Positions 34,677 to 43,818 of a stretch of DNA of 64,000 bases are shown here, one piece after another. Every line of letters begins with the position of its first letter. Positions within the stretch are counted from its first letter, which is position 1. Location: assembly GCA_938009235.1 (NCBI GenBank), contig CALLIK010000004.1, positions 301,725 through 365,724 on the forward strand, in the 5' to 3' direction. The DNA comes from an uncultured Caulobacterales bacterium. GTDB lineage: Bacteria; Pseudomonadota; Alphaproteobacteria; Caulobacterales; Maricaulaceae. The position numbers were made by a program, and so were the translations under genes. The notes beneath the pieces were generated by a model. That model had not been told where the DNA came from. It did no database searches and worked only from the letters and a program-made list of their open reading frames with translations.

Positions 34677-35672
34677 ATGTCGAGACCAGGCCTTTTACTA
34701 GTAAACCTCGGGTCCCCCGATTCGCCAACACCAAGCGCTACGCGACGTTATCTTGCAGAGTTCCTGCATGATTACCGAGTGATAGACACTTCAAGATGGA
34801 TTTGGTGCCCGATCCTGCATGGTATAATTTTGACGACGCGACCCCGTAGGTCTGCGGCAGCTTACAAAACAGTTTGGAACGATTTAGACCAGTTTCCAGG
34901 TAATGAGGGCCCCTTAGTTCGTATTACGCGTGCTCAGGCTGAGGGCCTTCAAACACGTTTTGGGGAGGATGTTTATGTCGAGGTAGCTATGCGTTACGGC
35001 AATCCTTCAATTGGGTCTGCTCTGGACGCTCTGAAGGCAAAGGGATGTACGCGAATTGCGGTCTTGCCTGTCTATCCTCAATTTGCAGGTGCCACGACCG
35101 CGTCGGTTTATGACGGTGTTGCAATGGCGCTCGAAAAACGCATGGATGTTCCAGAATTGCGTTTTCTCCGTCAGTACTTTGATGACCCTCGATACATCTC
35201 AGCTCTAGCCAATAGTATGGATACTCATTTGGAGACTCTGGACTGGAAACCTGATGCTATCCTAACGTCCTACCATGGCTTACCTCAAAGCTACGTTGAT
35301 AAGGGTGACCCTTACCAATCAGAATGTTTGCAGACGACTGAGCTACTGAGGCAGCATATGGGGAAAACTGAGGGTGAGCTTTACGCGACATTCCAGTCTC
35401 GATTTGGCCCTAAGGCTTGGTTGCAACCCTATACAGACAAAACACTGGAGGCCCTGCCTAGCAAAGGTGTCAAAAAGGTTGCTGTGGTGATGCCTGGGTT
35501 TTCTGCAGACTGTTTGGAAACACTTGAAGAGATCGCAGTGGAAGCCAAAGAGAGTTTTTTAGAGCATGGCGGGACGCATTTTACGGCCATACCTTGCTTG
35601 AATGCAGACGTTGAGCATCTCGATTTCCTATTGGAACTCGCGAAAGAACGGCTTTTAAACGGTTGGCTTTAG
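34677..35672 (+). CDS. hemH: ferrochelatase
   Basis: Inserts Fe(II) into protoporphyrin IX, the last step of haem synthesis. 331 aa from the ATG at 34677 (AAGGA upstream), starting MSRPGLLLVNLGSPDSPTP. The metal-binding His in SYHGLPQSYVDKGDPY and the family VMPGFSADCLETLEEI block are present. No membrane segment is obvious. Its last 18 bases overlap the end of the convergent P-loop gene. Confidence 0.96.
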   Translation: MSRPGLLLVNLGSPDSPTPSATRRYLAEFLHDYRVIDTSRWIWCPILHGIILTTRPRRSAAAYKTVWNDLDQFPGNEGPLVRITRAQAEGLQTRFGEDVYVEVAMRYGNPSIGSALDALKAKGCTRIAVLPVYPQFAGATTASVYDGVAMALEKRMDVPELRFLRQYFDDPRYISALANSMDTHLETLDWKPDAILTSYHGLPQSYVDKGDPYQSECLQTTELLRQHMGKTEGELYATFQSRFGPKAWLQPYTDKTLEALPSKGVKKVAVVMPGFSADCLETLEEIAVEAKESFLEHGGTHFTAIPCLNADVEHLDFLLELAKERLLNGWL

Positions 35673-36299
35673 CTGTTCAAAAATAGCCTCGATCGAGAGC
35701 GATGGATCGAGGATAACATCCGAACTGATCGTTGAGTCTGCCATCTCACCATATTGTTTGGCGCGAGATTTGAGAAGGTTTGGGTAACTGGAGAGTATAG
35801 CTTGATCCTGACTTTGATCAGGCTGGCATGTGTAGTGCCCATTCCATATCAAAGGTTTAGGACGAGCAAAATACTGTACTTTTAATCTCTCTACAGCTTC
35901 ATCAGACGCAGATATATGAACTATATACCAATTACTTAGTAGGCTTTCCTGAACTGATCTGTTTGTATAAATCACGCTTCCTGTTGTGTCTAAAACAGCG
36001 TTTCCACCGTTATATTTCACGGCTTCAGCAGTGGCTTTGCTTTCAAGCGCAATAGATTGAGCCTCGCGATCTGCGTAGCCTTCTGAGTAGGGTTGCCCTT
36101 GCCAAGCCGCGAAGTCGCTCATGCTGTCTTGACCGAGTTGTTCCCATATAATTTTATCAACTCCTATGAGTTCAAAGTCATATGCAGTGGCGAGACGTGT
36201 CCCAGTGTAACTCTTGCCGATATTAGACATACCAACAAAAGCAATCCTCAGCCGATTTTCAGCATAGCTTTGCTCGAATTCTGCACGTGTGAGTTTCAC
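35655..36299 (-). CDS. P-loop nucleotide kinase-like protein
   Basis: Protein of 214 aa beginning at GTG 36299, which shares one base with the threonine synthase stop codon. A longer open frame runs upstream through thrC but that part is an out-of-frame shadow. Walker A is GMSNIGKS (residues 23-30), and the fold resembles shikimate-kinase-type small kinases. A VLDTTGSVIY segment may be the Walker B region. Tightly coupled to thrC; substrate unknown. The last 18 bases overlap hemH on the other strand. Confidence 0.7.
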   Translation of the reverse strand: MKLTRAEFEQSYAENRLRIAFVGMSNIGKSYTGTRLATAYDFELIGVDKIIWEQLGQDSMSDFAAWQGQPYSEGYADREAQSIALESKATAEAVKYNGGNAVLDTTGSVIYTNRSVQESLLSNWYIVHISASDEAVERLKVQYFARPKPLIWNGHYTCQPDQSQDQAILSSYPNLLKSRAKQYGEMADSTISSDVILDPSLSIEAIFEQLKPTV

Positions 36300-37651
36300 T
36301 AAGTATGGGTCGCTAAGTAGTCTGAAAGCGAGTCTAACGTTGGCACCATAACATGCATACGTTTTGTCTTCTTCATCGCTATAGCTAGAGGCGCCGGAAG
36401 CGGGATTTCTGTGTGCAGGATACGCTCTACGCTGCCTGCGAATTTTGCGGGATGAGCCGTCCCAACTGTTATGCGCGTAAATGGCTCTGGGATGTCCGCT
36501 GCGAATTTCTCCATAGCCAAATGGCCCACTGCAGTATGAGGGCACATCACATAACCTGTTTCATTATGTATGCGGCGGATATGTCGTTCGGTTTCATCAT
36601 CCGTAAATGAAGCTCCCCAGCAAACATCTCTGATCATAGAAAAGTCATCATCATAAAGTGCTGCGACGCGAGGGAAGTTGTTAGGGCGGCCGATATCCAT
36701 CGCATTGGACAAGGTCGGCACGCTAGGGCGTGGTGTGTAGACACCTGTGCCTAAATACTCGACGAATGGATCATTGGCGTTGTTTCCGACAATAAAGCGA
36801 TCAATAGGCGCGCCCATTTTCTTCGCTATCAACCCACCGGTCAGGTTCCCCAAGTTTCCGGATGGTATAGAGTAAACGAGAGGGCGCCCAGGATAAGCGG
36901 CCTTGGCTTGAAGGGATGTCCAGAAATAATAGAAACTCTGCGGAATGACACGGCCAACATTTATAGAGTTGGCGCTCATAAGATTATGTTTTTTAGTTAA
37001 ACCTTTGTTTCCAAAGGCTTGTTTAACGAGGTGTTGGCAATCATCAAAGGTTCCATCAACGCAGATGGCCTTCACATTTGAATGTGCAGTTCCCATTGTT
37101 GTTAACTGCTGCTCTTGGACTTTACTTACGCCGCCTTTGGGGAACAAAATAACGACTTTAATACCCTTTTGATCCAAAAAAGCATCGCCAATTGCGCCGC
37201 CTGTATCGCCAGACGTAGCCACAAGTATGGTTCGTTTCTGTTTAGTCTCGCCCATGAGGTGGCTAGCTGCACGCCCCATAAAACGAGCTGCGAAGTCTTT
37301 GAACGCGAGGGTTGGGCCGTGAAAAAGCTCTAAAACAAAATCCTCGTCATCCGTGGCAAGTGCAGGGTCTAGAACATCTCCTGATAATGTTCGCATAGGG
37401 AGGGGGTAGTCATAGGCATCACGGCATAGCCCCGTTAAGTCTGAAGCTGAAAATCTATCATCTGTGAAATGCGTTGCCAGTTTCGCGGCACAGTCTGCAA
37501 AAGACATGGCACCCAATTCGGCAGTTTCCGCAGGTGTGAAGTGCGGTAATGTGTTTGGCATCCACAATCCACCGTCAGGCGCGAGGCTCGCTAAAAGCGC
37601 GTCACCAAAATTGGCTTCAACTGAGGGGTTTTTATGAGAGTGATAAATCAT
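36299..37651 (-). CDS. thrC: threonine synthase
   Basis: PLP enzyme of 450 aa converting O-phosphohomoserine to threonine. The PLP lysine lies in GPTLAFKDFAARFMG, and the phosphate-binding loop is in VATSGDTGGAIGDAF. This is the longer bacterial/fungal ThrC type with the SNPSGNLG-like IPSGNLGNLTGG block. It shares one base with the downstream P-loop gene. Upstream, 39 bases separate it from the XRE-cupin regulator, which could share its transcript. Confidence 0.96.
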   Translation of the reverse strand: MIYHSHKNPSVEANFGDALLASLAPDGGLWMPNTLPHFTPAETAELGAMSFADCAAKLATHFTDDRFSASDLTGLCRDAYDYPLPMRTLSGDVLDPALATDDEDFVLELFHGPTLAFKDFAARFMGRAASHLMGETKQKRTILVATSGDTGGAIGDAFLDQKGIKVVILFPKGGVSKVQEQQLTTMGTAHSNVKAICVDGTFDDCQHLVKQAFGNKGLTKKHNLMSANSINVGRVIPQSFYYFWTSLQAKAAYPGRPLVYSIPSGNLGNLTGGLIAKKMGAPIDRFIVGNNANDPFVEYLGTGVYTPRPSVPTLSNAMDIGRPNNFPRVAALYDDDFSMIRDVCWGASFTDDETERHIRRIHNETGYVMCPHTAVGHLAMEKFAADIPEPFTRITVGTAHPAKFAGSVERILHTEIPLPAPLAIAMKKTKRMHVMVPTLDSLSDYLATHT

Positions 37652-37690
37652 GCAAATTCTATTAGCTTAAAACGCGATTCACGCAACCAT

Positions 37691-38302
37691 TTAGCGTGAA
37701 CGAACTGCATGTGCGAGAATGTTCACCATTGTCGCGTGCGCTGCTGTTTGACCTGTGTTTCTAATTTTATGAGGTCGATCGGCTCTATACCGTAAGGTTT
37801 CCCCCGCAGGAACCGACCAAACCTCATCTTCTACAGACACTTCTAATACCCCTGTTAGAACGCTTAAGTTCTCTACAGAACCGATGGGGTGAGGTGAGCT
37901 TTCTAGTACACCGCCAGGTTTTGCCGTGAAATCATACCATTGGGCAAATTGCACCGTCTCAAGTGAACCAATGATTCTAAGCTCACAAAGTCCATCTTTA
38001 GACTGTAGTCGCGGCGTATCTTGGATTTTGGCATGTTGAACTAAGGCTGAATCGTTAGGTGCATCTGACATCATCGCCTCAACGCTAGTACCAAGGGCTT
38101 GCGATAAGCGAGAGAGTGTCGCCAAAGTCGGATTGGTTTCGTTCTTCTCAATTTGAGAGATCATAGACTTGGCCACACCAGAAAGTTCAGAGAGGTCGCC
38201 AAGTGACATCTTGTCGACGGTGCGAAGCCGTAATATGGTTTGTCCAAGCTTTTCCGAAAGGGCTTCGGTCTCTGGACAGGGAAGACGTTTCTGACGGGCC
38301 AT
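37691..38302 (-). CDS. XRE-family regulator with C-terminal cupin domain
   Basis: Regulator of 203 aa. An N-terminal helix-turn-helix (MSLGDLSELSGVAKSMISQI, about residues 32-51) is followed by a small-molecule-binding cupin (about 115-195, with VPAGETLRYRADRPHKI). The ATG at 38302 (MARQKRLPCPE) is preferred over the upstream in-frame ATG at 38365, which would run across the operator. It is divergent from cysG, and two identical-format palindromes lie between them. A control role over sulfur assimilation, sensing a pathway metabolite, is inferred. Confidence 0.88.
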   Translation of the reverse strand: MARQKRLPCPETEALSEKLGQTILRLRTVDKMSLGDLSELSGVAKSMISQIEKNETNPTLATLSRLSQALGTSVEAMMSDAPNDSALVQHAKIQDTPRLQSKDGLCELRIIGSLETVQFAQWYDFTAKPGGVLESSPHPIGSVENLSVLTGVLEVSVEDEVWSVPAGETLRYRADRPHKIRNTGQTAAHATMVNILAHAVRSR

Positions 38303-38337
38303 AAAGTTTTCGTGCGGTGCTAGATTTCTACTCTTCC

Positions 38338-38375
38338 GTTCTATATATAGAACAAGATTGTTCAATCAAGTGAAC
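38338..38375. promoter_or_regulatory. tandem GTTC-N8-GAAC operators before cysG
   Basis: A perfect 16-base palindrome GTTCTATATATAGAAC (38338-38353) and a second 16-base site GTTCAATCAAGTGAAC (38360-38375) share the form GTTC-N8-GAAC and start 22 bases apart, about two helical turns. They sit between the divergent XRE-cupin gene and cysG, 28 bases from the cysG ATG, as expected for cooperative dimer binding. Confidence 0.65.
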
Positions 38376-38403
38376 GCTTAACAAACATAATACTGAGACT
38401 CGC

Positions 38404-39780
38404 ATGCAATACCTGCCCATACATTTTGATACACGGGGTGCAAAGATCTTAGTTGTTGGTGGAGGTCCTGCCGCAGAAGCCAAGCTTCGTACACTTTTGA
38501 AAACAGAAGCCAACATTGTTGTCGTCGACACCGAAGTCGGTCCAGAGATTGCGCGTTGGGCCGAGCAGGGCCGCTTGGATTGGCAAAACCGTGATTATAA
38601 AGAGACTGATCTTGACGGTGCGGCTTTAGTCTATGCTGCAACTGAGGATGATGTTGTTAATGCGGTAATTGCCAAAACGGCGACTTCGCGACAAATACCC
38701 GTTAACGCGGCAGATCAAAAAGACGCTTGTAAATTCATCACGCCTGCACTTGTCGACCGCGCGCCCGTACTCGTATCCATCGGGACAGAGGGCACAAGCC
38801 CGGCTTTAGCGCGTGCGCTCAAGGCAGATTTGGAAACGCGTCTTCCGCCTGAAACGGGTGCATTTGCATTAAAAACAAAAACCTTACGCGACAAAGTAAA
38901 ACTACTCTTGCCTAGTTTGTCTGATCGTCAACGGTTTTGGGCACGTATTCTTGGCGGCAGAGACTTAAGTGCGCAGCTTCGTGTGTCTCCTGAAGCTTTA
39001 GAAGCCCAAGTCGAAGCCGAACTGAAGGAACAGGACCAAAGCGCAGGCAAAGTCCTTCTCGTAGGGGCAGGGCCTGGTAATCCAGACTATCTCACCACCG
39101 CAGCTCGCCGCGCTTTGCATGCTGCCGATGTCATCGTTTATGATCGGCTTGTCAGTGACAGCGTCTTAGAATTAGGGCGGCGTGAAGCTGAATATGTTTA
39201 TGTAGGAAAAACCCCTGGAGAGCCTTCAATTGGGCAACCCGCTATCAATGACATTTTAGTGGAAAAGGCCTTAGCGGGTTTTTCAGTCGTTCGCCTTAAA
39301 TCTGGCGACCCTCTTATATTCGGACGTGCCGATGAAGAAATTGAAGCCTTACAGGCCCATGACATTCCTGTTCAGATCATCCCTGGCATAACGTCGGCTG
39401 CGGCTGCGGCGGCTGCTATCAATGCGTCTCTTACAACTCGCGGCACAAACAAAGCGATCTCCCTTCTGACGGGGCACGATGCTAAAGGCTTTGCAGAGCA
39501 AGATTGGGTGTCTTTGGCTAGACCTGAAGGACGGGCGGCCGTTTATATGGGTGTTGGCGCAGCGCGCTTCATCCAAGGGCGATTGATGTTGCATGGCGCC
39601 GACGCAGATCGTCCTGTGACTGTTGTCGAAAACGCATCTCGCGAAAATCAAATTATTATATATACAACCCTACGCAATCTATCGGATGACATTGCAAATG
39701 CCGGAATTTCTGGCCCTGCCATTTTACTGATAGGCTACGCAGAACGTCTAAGTTCTTCCAAGGAGAGGCTCGCAGTATGA
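38404..39780 (+). CDS. cysG: siroheme synthase (trifunctional CysG)
   Basis: 458 aa making the sirohaem cofactor of sulfite reductase from uroporphyrinogen III. The N-terminal half (to about 200) is the precorrin-2 dehydrogenase/ferrochelatase with the NAD motif ILVVGGGPAAEAKLRTLL. The C-terminal half is the SAM-dependent methyltransferase: VGAGPGNPDYLTTAARRAL, then VYVGKTPGEPS and VRLKSGDPLIFGRADEE. First gene of the sulfur operon; its stop overlaps the DUF2849 start by four bases. Confidence 0.96.
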   Translation: MQYLPIHFDTRGAKILVVGGGPAAEAKLRTLLKTEANIVVVDTEVGPEIARWAEQGRLDWQNRDYKETDLDGAALVYAATEDDVVNAVIAKTATSRQIPVNAADQKDACKFITPALVDRAPVLVSIGTEGTSPALARALKADLETRLPPETGAFALKTKTLRDKVKLLLPSLSDRQRFWARILGGRDLSAQLRVSPEALEAQVEAELKEQDQSAGKVLLVGAGPGNPDYLTTAARRALHAADVIVYDRLVSDSVLELGRREAEYVYVGKTPGEPSIGQPAINDILVEKALAGFSVVRLKSGDPLIFGRADEEIEALQAHDIPVQIIPGITSAAAAAAAINASLTTRGTNKAISLLTGHDAKGFAEQDWVSLARPEGRAAVYMGVGAARFIQGRLMLHGADADRPVTVVENASRENQIIIYTTLRNLSDDIANAGISGPAILLIGYAERLSSSKERLAV

Positions 39781-40088
39781 GCACGTTGAAACATAAGGGC
39801 AAAGGTCCGCAATCTATGACCGCGAATGAATTGCGCGATGGGTATAGTGTCTGGTTAGATGAGAACCTAGATTGGACACGTGATTTTAGCGCCGCTCTGC
39901 GGACTGAGGATCTGGACTTAATTGATCGTATGCAGCTGAAAGCTGACACTGATGAAAAAGCAAACATCGTCGTTGGTATCTACTTTATCGACATTGAAAC
40001 AGAATCTGGAATGCCCGTTCGATACCGTGAAAAATTTCGCGTGAATGGTCCATCATACGACACAGCAGATTTGCTGGAGGCTAAATAA
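39777..40088 (+). CDS. DUF2849 family protein of the sulfite reductase operon
   Basis: Small protein of 103 aa (MTANELRDGYSVWLDENLDW core) matching DUF2849, typically found between cysG and cysI in alphaproteobacteria. It overlaps cysG by four bases and cysI by one, so translation is tightly coupled. No cofactor or catalytic motif is visible. A role in assembling or feeding sulfite reductase is inferred only from constant neighbourhood. Confidence 0.87.
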   Translation: MSTLKHKGKGPQSMTANELRDGYSVWLDENLDWTRDFSAALRTEDLDLIDRMQLKADTDEKANIVVGIYFIDIETESGMPVRYREKFRVNGPSYDTADLLEAK

Positions 40089-41737
40089 TGTACCGCTATG
40101 ATGAATTTGATGCGCAGCTAGTCGCTGATCGTACACGCCAATTTAGAACGCAGGTAGAACGCCGCCTTGCTGGACGTTTAAGCGAAGCTGAATTTCGTCC
40201 ATTACGCTTGATGAATGGTCTCTATTTACAGCTACATGCCTATATGTTGCGTGTCGCTGTGCCTTATGGAACGTTGAATAGTGAGCAGTTCCGTATGCTT
40301 GCACATCTCGCAGAGAAATATGATCGCGGATATGGTCACATTACTACGCGTCAGAATATGCAGTTTAATTGGCCGAAACTACCAGATGTGCCTGACATGT
40401 TGGATGATCTCGCAAGTGTGCAAATGCACGCAATTCAAACGTCGGGTAACTGTATCCGAAATGTGACCTGTGACCCATATGCAGGTGCAACGGCGGAAGA
40501 GATCGAAGACCCGCGTCCAATGGCCGAGTTAATCCGTCAGTGGTCAACCCTGCATCCAGAATTTACATTTTTGCCGCGGAAATTCAAAATCGCCGTTACG
40601 GCCTCCGAAAAAGATCGCGCGCTGATCAAGGCGCATGATATTGGTATTCAGATCGTCAAGAATGATGACGGTGATGTTGGCTATAAAATCTTCGTCGGTG
40701 GCGGACTTGGCCGAACGCCTATCATTGGTCAGGTGTTACGGAACTACTTACCCAAAGGCGAATTGCTCGCTTATCTGACAGCCGCTTTGCGTGTTTATAA
40801 CCGCTATGGACGCCGCGATAATAAGTACAAAGCCCGCATTAAAATTCTTGTTCAAGAGACTGGAATTGAGACTTTCACTGAACAGGTCGAGGCTGAGTAT
40901 AAAACAATCGATATCAGCGATATTTCCGTATCGGATGCAGAGCGTGAGCGTATCACATCCTATTTCGCTGCACCTGATTTTGAGACTTTAAAGCATGATC
41001 CATCAGAGTTTACGAAAGCCCTAGAGGGTAATCGTGCATTCTCCCTTTGGGCCAAAAATAACGTCGCGGCGCATAAGGCGTCTGGATATGCCATCGTCAA
41101 CATTTCGCTAAAGCCGAAAGACTTGGCACCAGGTGATATTACAGCGACGCAAATGCGCGCTGTCTCTGATATGGCTGATACATATTCCTTCGGTGAGTTG
41201 CGCTCGACGCATCAACAGAACCTTGTTTTGCCGCATGTAAAACAATCGGACTTACCTGCATTGTTCGCAGAGCTAGAAGCGGCGGGCCTTGCGGCGGATA
41301 ATATCAACCTGATCTCAGACATCATCTGCTGTCCAGGCATGGATTTCTGCGCACTCGCAACAGCGCGGTCTATTCCTGTTAGCCAAGCGATTGCTGAGCG
41401 TTTCGCCGACCCTGAACGTCAGCGCACGATTGGTGAAATGCAGATCAAAATTTCTGGCTGTATCAATGCCTGTGGTCATCATCATGTTGGTCATATTGGC
41501 ATCCTCGGCTTGGAGAAAGCTGGCGTAGAATTCTACCAAGTCAAACTTGGCGGTGACGCATCTGAAGATGCCGCTATTGGTAAAGTCACTGGACCGGGAT
41601 TTTCTCAAGAAGAGTTAGTGGATGGAATCGAACGTATGGTCGATTTCTACCTAGAAACACGAGAAGGCAGCGAACGCTTCCTCGACACATATCGACGTAT
41701 CGGCATCACGCCGTTCAAAGAGGTGCTTTATGCCTAG
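40088..41737 (+). CDS. cysI: sulfite reductase, sirohaem/4Fe-4S subunit
   Basis: Reduces sulfite to sulfide in assimilation. 549 aa with the two-fold nitrite/sulfite reductase repeat. Sirohaem-iron-sulfur ligands are visible in CCPGMDFCALA and SGCINACGHHHVGHIG. Residues TTRQNMQFNW and ELRSTHQQNLVLP are the substrate-binding Arg segments. It resembles the ferredoxin-type single-subunit enzyme; no cysJ flavoprotein is nearby. It overlaps the cysH fusion gene by eight bases. Confidence 0.93.
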   Translation: MYRYDEFDAQLVADRTRQFRTQVERRLAGRLSEAEFRPLRLMNGLYLQLHAYMLRVAVPYGTLNSEQFRMLAHLAEKYDRGYGHITTRQNMQFNWPKLPDVPDMLDDLASVQMHAIQTSGNCIRNVTCDPYAGATAEEIEDPRPMAELIRQWSTLHPEFTFLPRKFKIAVTASEKDRALIKAHDIGIQIVKNDDGDVGYKIFVGGGLGRTPIIGQVLRNYLPKGELLAYLTAALRVYNRYGRRDNKYKARIKILVQETGIETFTEQVEAEYKTIDISDISVSDAERERITSYFAAPDFETLKHDPSEFTKALEGNRAFSLWAKNNVAAHKASGYAIVNISLKPKDLAPGDITATQMRAVSDMADTYSFGELRSTHQQNLVLPHVKQSDLPALFAELEAAGLAADNINLISDIICCPGMDFCALATARSIPVSQAIAERFADPERQRTIGEMQIKISGCINACGHHHVGHIGILGLEKAGVEFYQVKLGGDASEDAAIGKVTGPGFSQEELVDGIERMVDFYLETREGSERFLDTYRRIGITPFKEVLYA

Positions 41738-42914
41738 TCACACACTTATCCAAGACGGCCGTGCGCGTGATGCTGCACGCCTGATGGACCCGACGAGCCT
41801 TGACGGCTTGGAGGGGAACGAAACAATTGAAGTCCTTCATATTCCAAATGATACGGACCTCGAGGTGCTTGAGCCTTCGCTTGGTCGTATCGAAACTATT
41901 CTCATTGATTTCCCTGCCTATACAGATGGGCGTGGGTTTTCTCTTGCGCGTCAATTACGCAAGAAATTTGGATATGAGGGTCTCTTGATTGCCGATGGTC
42001 CATTGATCCCAGATCAACATTCATTTGCTTTGCAGTGCGGCTTTGATGCTGTGCGTATTGATGATGCGACATTGTCACGTCACACGATTGAGGATTGGCA
42101 CAGCGCGCTCGATGAATTCGATCTGACCTATCAGAGGGGTTACGCCGTTAAAGCGGGGCCTGCGACGTCAGTGTTTGATGCAAGAATGACGGCCCTAGAT
42201 AGCCGAAAGGCAGGTGACCCTTTTTTCGGCCACTCGGCGGAGTTGACGCTACGTAAGGCCATTAAAAAATTCAAAGGCGATATTGTGCTGGCGACATCTA
42301 TGGGTGTCGATTCAGCTGTTCTTTTGCACATGGTCTCACGTATTGATCCGAGCTTGCCTGTGATCTTCCTAGATACAGGAAAGCATTTTCGAGAAACCTT
42401 AGCCTATCGGGATGACCTCATCTCTAGTTTCGGTTTAACGGGTTTTCAGAATATCACACCAGACGCTGCTGCACTCGTATCAGAAGACCCTGATGGCGCT
42501 CTCAATTTAAGTGATCCAGATTCGTGTTGTGATCTGCGTAAGGTTCGCCCGCTGAATGGCGTTATCAATGGTTATGGCGCGCGTATTACAGGCCGTAAGC
42601 GGTATCAAACGCCAGAACGGGCAGACATGTCCATTCTGGAAGAGGGTGGCCCGCAAGCCAAAGTCAATCCGCTCGCCTATTGGACAGCAAAAGACGTGAG
42701 TGCCTATATGCGCCAACACGATCTACCGCCGCATCCTTTGCTGACGATTGGTTATCTCTCAATCGGCTGTCAGCCCTGCACAACGCGCGTCGCAGCAGGT
42801 GAAGACCCACGCGCAGGCCGTTGGCGCAACAGTGATAAAACTGAATGCGGCATTCATATGGTCGATGGGAAATGGGTGAGTACGGAAACGAAGGCGACGT
42901 TTGAGGCTTTTTAA
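41730..42914 (+). CDS. cysH: DUF934-adenylylsulfate reductase fusion
   Basis: 394-aa two-domain protein. Residues about 1-135 are DUF934, usually a separate protein next to sulfite reductase. Residues about 150-394 are an APS/PAPS reductase with the PP-loop-like TSMGVDSAVLLH, then LDTGKHF. The cluster cysteines in DSCCDLRKVRPL and GCQPCT and the C-terminal redox Cys in KTECGIH mark the 4Fe-4S, APS-reducing assimilatory type. There is no stop or frameshift at the junction. Last enzyme gene of the operon. Confidence 0.9.
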   Translation: MPSHTLIQDGRARDAARLMDPTSLDGLEGNETIEVLHIPNDTDLEVLEPSLGRIETILIDFPAYTDGRGFSLARQLRKKFGYEGLLIADGPLIPDQHSFALQCGFDAVRIDDATLSRHTIEDWHSALDEFDLTYQRGYAVKAGPATSVFDARMTALDSRKAGDPFFGHSAELTLRKAIKKFKGDIVLATSMGVDSAVLLHMVSRIDPSLPVIFLDTGKHFRETLAYRDDLISSFGLTGFQNITPDAAALVSEDPDGALNLSDPDSCCDLRKVRPLNGVINGYGARITGRKRYQTPERADMSILEEGGPQAKVNPLAYWTAKDVSAYMRQHDLPPHPLLTIGYLSIGCQPCTTRVAAGEDPRAGRWRNSDKTECGIHMVDGKWVSTETKATFEAF

Positions 42915-42931
42915 CTACTTATAAGTTAGTA

Positions 42932-43231
42932 ATGTTTGTGTCTAAGAAATCACAGTTTTCTAATCCGTTAGAGTCAAAAAGTTGGAAGCATCGAGATAAT
43001 CGAGCCTGCGGAGCGTTCTACTATACGTTCCTCTTTCCATTAGCTTTGTTAGTTGCGCTCTTCGCATTACCGTCATTTGTCTTAGACAATGTATCAGGAC
43101 CAGTTCTTGCTATGACTTTTGTGATAGTAGCTGTCTTTGGAGCATTTGTTGGATGGAAATATCCAAAGCCGGCTCTTTATTTAAGAGATACAATAAGTGT
43201 TTTTTATGGCGATACTTATAGGTGGCATTAA
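42932..43231 (+). CDS. small hypothetical membrane protein
   Basis: 99 aa with two predicted transmembrane helices (about 30-50 and 58-76), a basic N-terminal tail and a short C-terminal domain. It is AT-rich compared with the neighbouring sulfur and histidine genes and has no obvious ribosome-binding site. It lies 17 bases after the cysH fusion, so it may be co-transcribed. Its end overlaps the convergent hisIE gene by four bases. I do not recognise the family. Confidence 0.55.
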   Translation: MFVSKKSQFSNPLESKSWKHRDNRACGAFYYTFLFPLALLVALFALPSFVLDNVSGPVLAMTFVIVAVFGAFVGWKYPKPALYLRDTISVFYGDTYRWH

Positions 43232-43818
43232 TGACGTCCCATCAACTCTGCAATAACCGCCTCTAACTTCACATCTTTCGCCGCCAATAAAACGAGCGTG
43301 TGATAGAATAGATCTGCCGCTTCACTCACCAATTTATCATCAGTTTCCGCAACTGCGGCGAGGGCGGTTTCTACGCCTTCTTCGCCAACCTTTTGCGCGG
43401 CGCGATGTAACGGTCCTTGCAAGAGTTGCGCTGTATATGAACTCTCAGGATCGGCAGTCTTCCGGCTTTCTATGAGCGTCTCTAGGTAGGATAAAAACCC
43501 AACCCCGTCTGCACCTTGATCCCCAAAGCAAGAGACTGTGCCTTCGTGGCATGTCGGGCCAGTCGGTCGCGCTTTGACCAATAAGGTGTCATTGTCACAA
43601 TCAATCGTCATATCGACGAGTTGAAGCATGTTTCCGCTCGTCTCGCCTTTGGTCCAAAGCGTTTCGCGTGAGCGGCTATAGAATGTAACGAGACCTTTCT
43701 CTTCGGTCTTCGACACAGCCTCTGCATTCATATAGCCAAGCATAAGAACTTGGAGCGTATCGGCGTGTTGAACGATAGCGGGGACTAATCCGTTGCCTTT
43801 TTCAAAATCAATTTTCAC
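43228..43818 (-). CDS. hisI: bifunctional phosphoribosyl-AMP cyclohydrolase / phosphoribosyl-ATP pyrophosphatase
   Basis: HisIE fusion of 196 aa covering steps 2 and 3 of histidine synthesis. The HisI part (to about 105) has [20 protein letters not shown], then the zinc-binding [20 protein letters not shown]. The HisE part (about 110-196) has [14 protein letters not shown] and [14 protein letters not shown]. The fused form is typical of many bacteria, though alphaproteobacteria often have separate genes. Last gene of the his operon, overlapping hisF by four bases. Confidence 0.95.
   Translation of the reverse strand: MKIDFEKGNGLVPAIVQHADTLQVLMLGYMNAEAVSKTEEKGLVTFYSRSRETLWTKGETSGNMLQLVDMTIDCDNDTLLVKARPTGPTCHEGTVSCFGDQGADGVGFLSYLETLIESRKTADPESSYTAQLLQGPLHRAAQKVGEEGVETALAAVAETDDKLVSEAADLFYHTLVLLAAKDVKLEAVIAELMGRH

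Noticed and set aside
36300-36545. N-terminal extension giving a 296-aa form of the P-loop protein
   Set aside because: It runs out of frame through the conserved end of thrC. The GTG at 36299 overlapping the thrC stop gives a compact protein with the Walker A near its start.
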